This document shows positions 1 through 6,480 of a stretch of 12,160 nucleotides of DNA, one piece after another. Position 1 is the first letter of the stretch. Each line of letters opens with the position of its first letter. Source of the stretch: Bacteroidota bacterium (GTDB taxonomy: Bacteria > Bacteroidota > Ignavibacteria > UBA10030); assembly GCA_003519375.1 (NCBI GenBank), contig DOWV01000019.1:1-12160 (forward strand), given 5' to 3'. Both the position numbers and the translations under genes were made by a program. The notes below the pieces were generated by a model that saw nothing but the letters and a program-made list of their open reading frames with translations, was not told where the DNA came from and ran no database searches.

Positions 1-37
1 AAGAGTCGCGGCGAAAACCGTGACTCTTTCTTTTTTC
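1..37 (+). terminator. Rho-independent terminator of a gene upstream of the window
   Basis: Bases 1-7 (AAGAGTC) pair with 22-28 (GACTCTT). The stem continues inward through 8-11 with 18-21, including one G-T pair, giving an 11-bp stem over a six-base loop. A T-rich run (27-36) follows. The polarity is rightward, so it should end transcription of a gene to the left of the window. Its tail (CTCTTTCTTTTTT) resembles that of the terminator at 2112-2150. Confidence 0.8.
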
Positions 38-113
38 AAGGCTTGATCGATGCGTAGAAGAACAATCGCGACGGAGAGATACTCCCCCTGAGTGCTCCAG
101 CACGCATTTCGAC

Positions 114-143
114 TTGATAATAACGGCTAACATTCATTATCAT
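114..143 (+). promoter_or_regulatory. Candidate promoter for the PPC-repeat secreted protein
   Basis: TTGATA (114-119) and TATCAT (138-143) each match the sigma-70-type -35 and -10 consensus at five of six positions, with an 18-base spacer. Transcription would start near 150, giving a leader of about 80 bases before the ATG at 232. This is pattern matching only. FCB housekeeping promoters often deviate from this consensus. Confidence 0.4.
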
Positions 144-231
144 TGTTCCATCTTCAGCACCGTTTCAGATGCAATTCAGATTTCCCAGGTATCGCGCCAA
201 CCATCGCTTCTCGAAGCCACGGGAGTAGCCT

Positions 232-2070
232 ATGAAACGAACTCTTTTGGTTCTCAGTCTCTTTCTTCTTTCATCACTTCCCGCCTTTGCCCAGGGAACG
301 AGCATCGGGACAGCCGAGGCAATCGCGACCACGCAAATGAAGAACGCGACAATCAACGATCAATCAACGAACCACTACTTTAAGGTCACCACGACGACTG
401 ACGGATACCTTCGCTTCCTGATTTCGTCCAGCTCTTCGATCGATGTCGATGTGATGCTGTACGATACTGACGGCGTCAGTTCACTCACCAAGGACGAAAA
501 GACTGGCACCGCATCCGAGGTCTTCTACTTCGTGAAACCGGGGACATACTTCCTGCGGGTCTACCGATCGACCGGCACCACGGGCTCCTACACGATCTTC
601 CCGACCTTCTCCCCCCCGGCCCGGGCCACAGACGGTGAGCCGAATGAAACCCCTGCCACCGCGGTTGCGTTGGGCCCCACAGCGACATCCACCGGGCACC
701 TGGGATATTACGGCACTGGGAAGGGCGACGCGGATGACCACTGGAAGATCACCACGACGGAAGATGGCTGGCTCCGCGTCCAGCTCGTTTCGGACTCGCT
801 CGATGCAAGAGGAGATGCACGTCTGGAACTCGACGTCGTGCTGCTCGACATCAATGGCATAAGAACCCTGACGAGCGACAATCGCACCGGCACGTTTTCT
901 CAAGTCGACTATTTTCTACGTCCCGGGACCTATTTCGTGTGGGTGTATCGATCGCAGGGTCGCGCCGGCACGTATCAGATCAAATCCGATTTCTTTGCTC
1001 CGCCTCTGGCTGCCGACCCGGAGGGAAACGATGACGCGCAAAACGCAACGACGGCGACCATCAACGGCAGCGTTGTGGGCCATCTGGGATTCTCCAGCAA
1101 CGGAACCACCGACACTCAAGACTATTGGAAGTTCACGACAACTGCTGATGCGAAGCTCACCCTGCAAGTTACGGGCGATTCGCTCGATCGGTCGGGCAAG
1201 AAGCTCGAGCTCGATGCTGTGCTGTATGACATCAACGGCACAACCAACCTCATCTCGGACAGCCGCAACGGTCCATTCTCCGAATGCATCGCTCATCTAA
1301 GACCGGGCACGTACTACGCTCGTGTCTATCGATCGACCGGGAACGCCGGCAGCTACAAACTAGAAATCACCACTTCCGGCCCTCCCCGAACCGGCGACGC
1401 CGAGGGAAATGACCGGTTCGCACAGGCGACGACGCTGACCTATAATCTCTCAAATGATGGTCACATCGGCTACTACTCAAACGGGACGACAGATACTCAG
1501 GATTACTGGAAACTTGTCGCTCCTTCAGCAGACTCAATCTACGTCCACGTATGGTCGGACTCTACGCTTGAGTTGGATATGAACGCGTACGCGTCAGATA
1601 GTTCGTCAATTATTGCCGGTGACAGCAGGTCCGGGACGTACTCGCGGGTGGGGATCAAGCCGACCTTCGGGGCAACGTATTATTTCCGCGTCTATCGATC
1701 GCAAGGAACGGCTGGAAGCTACACCATTACAGCGACGCGCTCTGCGGCGACAGCTGTCGATCCCGGAGAAACACCGATGGCGCTGATTCCGAGAGAACTT
1801 AAACTCGAGCAGAATTATCCGAATCCTTTCAACCCTTCAACGGCAATCCGGTTCAGCCTTCCCGAAAGAACCGATGTGCGCGTTGCCGTCTACACTATGC
1901 TCGGCCAGGAAGTGGAAGTACTGATTGACGCGGCGCTACCGGCAGCGGTGCACACGATATCGTGGAATGGGAAAGACCGCAGTGGCGTTGAGATGGCGAG
2001 CGGAATGTATTTGATACGACTACAGGCAGACAACAAACAAATCGTCAGAAAAGCGATGCTGGTGCGGTAA
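232..2070 (+). CDS. Secreted PPC-repeat protein with T9SS C-terminal sorting domain
   Basis: This is a 612-residue exported protein, probably placed on or beyond the outer membrane by the type IX secretion system. Residues 1-20 form a signal peptide (KR, a leucine-rich core, then AFA before Q21). Four repeats of about 100-120 residues follow (about 23-124, 136-251, 262-380, 389-501). Each contains a YWK or HWK-type strand, a D-x-D-V-x-L-Y-D-like strand and a closing PGTYxxRVYRS strand, as in bacterial pre-peptidase C-terminal (PPC) beta-sandwich domains. Residues about 522-612 are a type A T9SS sorting domain: NYPNPFN at 528-534, then LGQEV and a GMYLIRL strand. No catalytic domain is visible, so an adhesive, structural or binding role is an inference. 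The ATG at 232 is supported by GGGAG six bases upstream and by the signal peptide. The gene stands alone between a likely promoter and its own terminator. Confidence 0.88.
   Translation: MKRTLLVLSLFLLSSLPAFAQGTSIGTAEAIATTQMKNATINDQSTNHYFKVTTTTDGYLRFLISSSSSIDVDVMLYDTDGVSSLTKDEKTGTASEVFYFVKPGTYFLRVYRSTGTTGSYTIFPTFSPPARATDGEPNETPATAVALGPTATSTGHLGYYGTGKGDADDHWKITTTEDGWLRVQLVSDSLDARGDARLELDVVLLDINGIRTLTSDNRTGTFSQVDYFLRPGTYFVWVYRSQGRAGTYQIKSDFFAPPLAADPEGNDDAQNATTATINGSVVGHLGFSSNGTTDTQDYWKFTTTADAKLTLQVTGDSLDRSGKKLELDAVLYDINGTTNLISDSRNGPFSECIAHLRPGTYYARVYRSTGNAGSYKLEITTSGPPRTGDAEGNDRFAQATTLTYNLSNDGHIGYYSNGTTDTQDYWKLVAPSADSIYVHVWSDSTLELDMNAYASDSSSIIAGDSRSGTYSRVGIKPTFGATYYFRVYRSQGTAGSYTITATRSAATAVDPGETPMALIPRELKLEQNYPNPFNPSTAIRFSLPERTDVRVAVYTMLGQEVEVLIDAALPAAVHTISWNGKDRSGVEMASGMYLIRLQADNKQIVRKAMLVR
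298..1734 (+). repeat. Four tandem PPC-like coding repeats
   Basis: Diverged in-frame repeats lie at about 298-603, 637-984, 1015-1371 and 1396-1734. Each ends in a VYRS motif whose codons contain CGATCG (565-570, 949-954, 1330-1335, 1696-1701). Repeats 1 and 3 continue with STG, and repeats 2 and 4 with SQG. Repeats 3 and 4 share SNGTTDTQDYWK, and repeats 2 and 3 share LELD-V-L-DING. The repeats are protein domains grown by internal duplication, not a DNA-level satellite. Confidence 0.75.
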
Positions 2071-2094
2071 AATAAAACGGGCCGTCAGGCCCGT
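2069..2094 (-). terminator. Terminator of the response-regulator gene (leftward)
   Basis: Read leftward, ACGGGCC (2094-2088) pairs with GGCCCGT (2083-2077) over a four-base loop and is followed by TTTATTTTA (2076-2068). The stem is seven bases and GC-rich. It lies directly after the stop codon of the rightward PPC gene, and about 50 bases beyond the stop of the leftward response regulator that it should terminate. Confidence 0.75.
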
Positions 2095-2111
2095 CCGTGA
2101 AGCGCTCATTA

Positions 2112-2150
2112 AGAGAGCCGCGGAGAAACCCGCGGCTCTTTCTATTTTTT
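2112..2150 (+). terminator. Terminator of the PPC-repeat protein gene (rightward)
   Basis: AGAGCCGCGG (2114-2123) pairs perfectly with CCGCGGCTCT (2130-2139) over a six-base loop. It is followed by a T-rich tract to 2150. Its tail overlaps the stop codon (2142-2144) of the convergent response-regulator gene. Confidence 0.85.
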
Positions 2151-2501
2151 CAGTACAAGATTGATGATTTCCAGAAGCTTTGCGATGGTGAAGGGCTTTT
2201 CCAGGTACTCCACGGCGATGTTGGAATTCCACGCACCGGCCGCAGCAGCCGCACTGGTCATCAAGATCACCGGGATGGACGCCGTAGCAGGGTATTGCCG
2301 AAGCTCCTCCACCATCATGAATCCGTTCATGTTGTCCATCTGAACATCGCTGAGGATGATGTCGGGTTTATGACTCCCGGCCTGATCCACTCCTTCCAAC
2401 CCATCCGCCGCCTCGAGAACCGCCCACCCCTTGAGTTTCAGCTGGCTCGCGAGCGACTTGCGGAAAGAATCCTCGTCGTCCACGATGAGTATTTTTCTCA
2501 T
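2142..2501 (-). CDS. Single-domain response regulator (receiver only)
   Basis: This cytoplasmic receiver protein of 119 residues has no output domain, in the style of CheY or Spo0F. It should be phosphorylated by an unidentified histidine kinase and act by protein contact. Visible landmarks are the acidic pair D8-D9 after strand 1 (MRKILIVDDE), the phospho-acceptor D52 in DIILSDVQM, the switch residue T82 (ILMTS), and the conserved lysine K102 in EKPF. The start is set at 2501 because AAAGGGG lies about six bases upstream and the protein then begins at strand 1; an in-frame ATG 18 codons further upstream adds only non-conserved residues. The loop after T82 is an unusual run of five alanines. 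No kinase gene lies nearby. It follows the secreted PLD-like gene on the same strand by 134 bases, so it could be partly co-transcribed or have its own promoter. Confidence 0.88.
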   Translation of the reverse strand: MRKILIVDDEDSFRKSLASQLKLKGWAVLEAADGLEGVDQAGSHKPDIILSDVQMDNMNGFMMVEELRQYPATASIPVILMTSAAAAAGAWNSNIAVEYLEKPFTIAKLLEIINLVLKK

Positions 2502-2524
2502 GATGACCCCTTTAACGTTCGCTG

Positions 2525-2547
2525 AAAAAATACCGATTCGAGAATCG
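2525..2547 (-). promoter_or_regulatory. Small palindrome with T-run upstream of the response regulator
   Basis: Read leftward, CGATT (2547-2543), a CTCG loop and AATCG (2538-2534) form a five-base-pair hairpin followed by GTATTTTTT. It can be read as a weak terminator for the upstream PLD-like gene. It can also be read as an operator lying between TTGCTT and TATTTT, which are 17 bases apart, in a promoter for the response regulator. The sequence does not decide between the two. Confidence 0.3.
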
Positions 2548-2635
2548 AAAAGCAAGAAATGGATCAGCCCGAAGGAATTGCTTTTGGGAAGAGGACGCTC
2601 TCGTCAAGCGAAAGACTGTCTCACTTTGATAAGAA

Positions 2636-5600
2636 CTACTTCGTCAAGACGATCGCCCGGACAGCTCTCATCGATCCTGCTGTCAGGACCCCGTAATAGA
2701 CTCCGCTGGGGACATTCCCGGCGTCCCACCGGACCCGGTAGATACCAGGTGTTCTGGCCTCGTTCAGGAGTGTCGCGACCTTTCTCCCGAGAAGATCGAA
2801 TAATGCGAGCGTCACAAAATCCGAAGACGGTATCTGAATTTCGAAATTCGTTGTTCCGTTGAAGGGGTTTGGATAGTTTTGCGCCAGACCGAATGTTGCC
2901 GGCTGCAATGCATCATCCCGCGTCACATAGACGACCGGCACGTCAGTACCCCCGGCTTCCTTGTAGCGGGCGGCGAATTCCTGGAGATACTGGTTTGCGA
3001 TCGATCCGTTCTCGACGATCAGCGTGTTCTCGTTGTTGGACGTCTCGGCGGAGTTGGACCAGTTGTGTGAACCGGTGATCACGTACTGGCTCGCTCCATT
3101 CTGTTCTGCATCGATGATCGCATACTTGTGATGGAGCAATCCGCCCGGGGTCTTCTTCAACCGAACATCGATTTCGTTCGCCACAAAAAATGAGTATTGA
3201 GATCCGCTGTCTGTTCCATTGTCGAGCAGACCCCGGACCTTCAATCCGGCGTTTTTCCTGGCCTTCAGCGTCGACGCAAGATCGGATCGGGTAAACGTGA
3301 GAAGCGCGAAGTTGATCGACCCCGTTGCGTTGCTCAATCTGCTGTTGATGTAACTCGTCGTTTTGTCGGAAGGACTGAAGTACAGTTCCACCGGCACTCC
3401 CTGTATGGTGAACAGGTGCGGCGTATTGTCGAGTTTGCGCGCACCAAACCGGGAGTTCGCGGCATTCGGCGTCGTTGTCTCGCTCCCCCACATCTCCTCG
3501 AACTCCATCGTGTAAGTTGCGGCGAGCGCCTGGTCCTGAATTTCGATCACGTTCTGCATATCGTCATTCGTTCCCGGATCGGTGAGATTCCAGGATCCGG
3601 TCCAAACCCAGATTTGGTCGGCAGCATCTCCCCTCGCGTCAAAAACGAGGAATTTGTTGTGCATCAATCCCGCGCCGCCGTTGACCGCGTCGAAACCATC
3701 GGCGATCCATGGTATCCCGGCAGGTCCGATGACTTGTGACACTGTAGTTCCTGTGCCTGCACTGAGATTGTCCTGCTCCACGATCAGCCTTACTTTCACC
3801 CCGCGGTTCAACGCACGAACGAGCGCGTCCGCGATCGTCCGTCCGGCGCTCCCGCTTAGACTATAGAGAGCGCAATCGATTGACTTCTGAGCAGCGTCGA
3901 TGCGGCGCAGCAGCAGGGCGACAAAGTCCGAATTCCCGCGCGCAATTTCACTCCGCGCCAGCGCAGGGTCTACCGATTTATTGAAGTAAACGTTGATCTG
4001 GCCGGTGGATCCGGATGATGCCGTACTGACGACACGGTCGTTCGCAAAACTCGTGTCACTGCCGCTTACGGAAAACGCCTGAACGTGGTACACGGTCGAC
4101 GGGGCCAGACCGGACAGGGCAATCCGGTGAACCGTGGTCGAAGTCTGGGAGGCAACGGTGCCGATCTCATACGAACGCTGGCGGCCGAATCGGACAAAGC
4201 TCGTTCCCGGCTTTGCCGTCTCCCATCGAATCTCCATCGAAGAGGATGTGATGTTCGACTCACGCGGAAGGACCGTAATAATCGGACCCTTTGAAAGGAT
4301 GTCTTCTCTGAATCGCGGCATGAGCTGGTAACCGCCGAAATAGGGCGACATCGTCACGAATTGCCCGACGACTCCCACCAGGTCGAACGCACCCGTCGGT
4401 GCTGTGGCATTGGCGATGCCCGAGACGTCGGCATCGATGCGCACCTGTATGCTGTCTTCACCATCGTGTAACCAGTAATTTGAGCCCGAACCGGTCACGG
4501 TCCAGAATCCGATGGGCTGACTGTTCGCATCCGTCACAGTCACGCGGTTAAGCTGCACAAGCATGCCCTCGAAGAACTCTACTCCCGCCGAAGCGTCACT
4601 CACGAGGTGCGAGATCGTGAGCACCGTCGGGACCACTTCATTGCCGCGGCTGTCGACACTCAGAAGAGTCACATTTGCCAGCTCTGTCAGGCCGTTGAAT
4701 TGCGTGACTGTCGCAGTCACGGTCACTTCGTCACCGATACTTACGGCATTCTCAAATGCCCTGTCGAAGACCGCCACCCCTCCCGAAACATCCTGTAAAT
4801 ATGCCGGACCGCCAAAGTGCTGCGCCACCGTCACAATGCCGCGCACCGTCACAGGCTGTTGCAGCATCTCAGGAACACCCAGGTTGTTGTTCGACTTGAC
4901 GCTTATGATCGCACGTGGCGTCCCGTACAGCACGAAAGACGGAAGCGGTGTGACGAGGGCGGTCGAGTCGCTCCCCGCGGCAGTTTCAAGAAGGATTGTC
5001 ACTTTCATCGTGGTGTCAGGCGCAGAGAGGCTGTCGATGCGGATCCGCAGACTGTCTCCCGCCCCGACCGAAATGGCGGTCACGGAGAATGTTAAACTGT
5101 CGTTCTTCAGTATGCCTACGCCTCCGGAATTGCCGACGATCGCGATGCTGGCGGTAGACCAATTGAAGACGGAGTGTTTTGAAAATCGCAGGCCTGTGAT
5201 TGTCCCGGAAGGACTCCCCTTCAGATCGATTTCGAATCCAACGGCAGACGAAGCTCTTACGACGGCCGGATTGATTGTCGCTGTTCCGATGCCGGCTGGA
5301 ATTGACCCGATCGGCTCCTGGGGGCTTGCACTGTTCTGCGGGTTGATGCTCGATTGGATCACAAAGTCGGTCAGGTTGTTGTTCCTGTCCCAGCCGTTCC
5401 CTGCCGTTTCATCGACGCCTCCGGGAGCAAGTGTTGCGCCGGTGGACGTCCCGGATCCCTTACGCTCGATGCTTGTCGTATTGCTCGGTGCTTGTGCTGC
5501 CCCCGTGCCTTCAAACGGCGTAGCCGTTGAGCCATATCCAACAAAGTCCACTGCATCCGCAGGACCAGAGATAAATGACGCGTTGCTGACGAGCGCAATT

Positions 5601-5959
5601 TTCCCGGCCGACAAGCCCATCTGAATGTTTCCAGTAATATCCGGAGTCGGGAGATCTTGCGAACCTCCTGTCCCTGGTGCTTCTTGAACAAGATAGAACC
5701 GTTTCGGTTGAATGATGCCTGAGAGAGTCGTCGCTTGGGTGAAATTGCCGGTCGCCGATGCGTACTGTATCGACCAACCACCTAGATCAACGGGACTGCT
5801 CGTAGGATTATAGAGCTCTACGAAGTCAGATTTCCAGACGGCACCGCTGTTCCCCCCTCCGCCATAGACCTCGCTGATGACAACATGATTCGCTATCTGG
5901 CCTCTCACCACAGACAGGCTCAGGAAAGAAATAACTAACAAGAATGTTGAAATGCGCAT
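2636..5959 (-). CDS. Secreted lamin-tail/OB/FN3/phospholipase-D-like protein with T9SS sorting domain
   Basis: This is a 1107-residue exported protein, probably an extracellular nuclease or other phosphodiesterase. In order: signal peptide 1-20 (cut before Q21); lamin-tail domain about 22-150 (VVISEVYGGGG, FVELYNP, GGWSIQY); Ig-like beta-sandwich about 218-346; two OB-like stretches about 366-435 and 465-540 (VTVRGIVT, YLQD, GDEVTV); fibronectin type III about 558-648; two phospholipase-D modules about 655-825 and 848-1000; T9SS domain about 1018-1107 (NYPNPFN at 1028-1034). Both HKD motifs are intact: H767-N-K769-x4-D774 followed by TGSWN, and H943-H-K945-x4-D950 followed by TGSHNWS. The PLD superfamily uses the two histidines in a phospho-enzyme mechanism on DNA or phospholipid phosphodiesters; which substrate applies is not visible. 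The start at 5959 is chosen for AAAGGA upstream and the signal peptide directly after it; an upstream GTG frame would overlap mutT. Confidence 0.85.
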   Translation of the reverse strand: MRISTFLLVISFLSLSVVRGQIANHVVISEVYGGGGNSGAVWKSDFVELYNPTSSPVDLGGWSIQYASATGNFTQATTLSGIIQPKRFYLVQEAPGTGGSQDLPTPDITGNIQMGLSAGKIALVSNASFISGPADAVDFVGYGSTATPFEGTGAAQAPSNTTSIERKGSGTSTGATLAPGGVDETAGNGWDRNNNLTDFVIQSSINPQNSASPQEPIGSIPAGIGTATINPAVVRASSAVGFEIDLKGSPSGTITGLRFSKHSVFNWSTASIAIVGNSGGVGILKNDSLTFSVTAISVGAGDSLRIRIDSLSAPDTTMKVTILLETAAGSDSTALVTPLPSFVLYGTPRAIISVKSNNNLGVPEMLQQPVTVRGIVTVAQHFGGPAYLQDVSGGVAVFDRAFENAVSIGDEVTVTATVTQFNGLTELANVTLLSVDSRGNEVVPTVLTISHLVSDASAGVEFFEGMLVQLNRVTVTDANSQPIGFWTVTGSGSNYWLHDGEDSIQVRIDADVSGIANATAPTGAFDLVGVVGQFVTMSPYFGGYQLMPRFREDILSKGPIITVLPRESNITSSSMEIRWETAKPGTSFVRFGRQRSYEIGTVASQTSTTVHRIALSGLAPSTVYHVQAFSVSGSDTSFANDRVVSTASSGSTGQINVYFNKSVDPALARSEIARGNSDFVALLLRRIDAAQKSIDCALYSLSGSAGRTIADALVRALNRGVKVRLIVEQDNLSAGTGTTVSQVIGPAGIPWIADGFDAVNGGAGLMHNKFLVFDARGDAADQIWVWTGSWNLTDPGTNDDMQNVIEIQDQALAATYTMEFEEMWGSETTTPNAANSRFGARKLDNTPHLFTIQGVPVELYFSPSDKTTSYINSRLSNATGSINFALLTFTRSDLASTLKARKNAGLKVRGLLDNGTDSGSQYSFFVANEIDVRLKKTPGGLLHHKYAIIDAEQNGASQYVITGSHNWSNSAETSNNENTLIVENGSIANQYLQEFAARYKEAGGTDVPVVYVTRDDALQPATFGLAQNYPNPFNGTTNFEIQIPSSDFVTLALFDLLGRKVATLLNEARTPGIYRVRWDAGNVPSGVYYGVLTAGSMRAVRAIVLTK

Positions 5960-6024
5960 GTTTTTTCCTTTGGACAAATGTAATTTTGGAAGGAATTGGC
6001 GCCGAGTCAACCTAAATCGGATTC

Positions 6025-6056
6025 TTTGGATTTTCCTGCCTGAATCGGTATATTCA
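6025..6056 (+). promoter_or_regulatory. Candidate promoter for the mutT-mutY-ogg cluster
   Basis: TTTG (6025-6028), a 20-base spacer and TATATTCA (6049-6056) resemble the Bacteroidota promoter pattern TTTG-N19-TAnnTTTG, although the last two bases of the -10 element do not fit. TATATT also resembles a sigma-70 -10. A start about seven bases downstream would fall almost at the ATG (6064), so the mRNA would be leaderless or nearly so, in line with the lack of a Shine-Dalgarno there. CGGT and ACCG flank the -10 as a short inverted repeat (6047-6058). Confidence 0.3.
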
Positions 6057-6063
6057 CCGCACG

Positions 6064-6462
6064 ATGACACGCTCAGTCGTTGCAGTCATACACCGGAACA
6101 AACAAATCCTCGTTTGCCAGCGCGGGAAGAACTCGCGCTACGCCCTGAAATGGGAATTCCCCGGCGGCAAAATGGAGGAGGGAGAATCGACGCTGGAATG
6201 TCTCAAGCGCGAGCTCCGCGAGGAACTCTCAATCGAAGTCGATGGTTTTGACCGTCACGAAAAAAGCATGAATCACTATGAAGACGGGGGCGCATTCGAA
6301 GTAACATATTGCTTTGTATCCCGCTTTCACGGCACCCCCAAAAACAACGTATTTGAGCGGATATTGTGGACTTCCCTCGCCGAACTGCGGTCGCTGGATA
6401 TTCTTTCCGGCAACAAGCCTTTTGTCGATCTTCTGCGCGAGGAAGATCTGAAACCGTCATAA
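6064..6462 (+). CDS. mutT: NUDIX hydrolase, MutT-type 8-oxo-dGTP diphosphatase
   Basis: This 132-residue cytoplasmic enzyme is very close in length to E. coli MutT (129). MutT hydrolyses 8-oxo-dGTP to the monophosphate, keeping oxidised guanine out of DNA. The NUDIX box spans G35-I57: GGKMEEGE, then REL at 49-51 and the metal-binding pair E53-E54. The glycine usually found before the last aliphatic residue is serine here (S56). SGNKPF near the end places N117 where E. coli MutT has the asparagine that recognises the 8-oxoguanine base (PANEP), which supports real MutT specificity over a generic NUDIX role. No Shine-Dalgarno precedes the ATG. mutY follows 18 bases downstream on the same strand, and mutY and ogg act on the same lesion. 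Another NUDIX substrate cannot be excluded. Confidence 0.85.
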   Translation: MTRSVVAVIHRNKQILVCQRGKNSRYALKWEFPGGKMEEGESTLECLKRELREELSIEVDGFDRHEKSMNHYEDGGAFEVTYCFVSRFHGTPKNNVFERILWTSLAELRSLDILSGNKPFVDLLREEDLKPS

Positions 6463-6480
6463 TCGCGTTTTCCCAGAAGA

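Noticed and set aside
298..1734. Regularly spaced repeats suggestive of an array
   Set aside because: They are long, diverged, in-frame protein repeats inside one coding sequence. The spacing of about 370-380 bases and the divergence exclude a CRISPR array.
4563..5624. A 353-codon open frame on the + strand
   Set aside because: It lies fully antisense to the PLD-like gene, whose - strand frame shows recognisable domains throughout. The + translation has no recognisable motif and is a shadow of GC-biased third positions.
5975..5982. TACATTTG on the - strand, an exact match to the Bacteroidota -10 pattern TAnnTTTG
   Set aside because: A transcript started from it would begin around or inside the AAAGGA ribosome-binding site of the PLD-like gene, and no TTTG lies at the right distance upstream.
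5960..6070. N-terminal extension of the PLD-like protein from a GTG at 6070
   Set aside because: The added 37 residues precede a proper signal peptide, lack conservation clues and would overlap the start of mutT. The ATG at 5959 has a Shine-Dalgarno.
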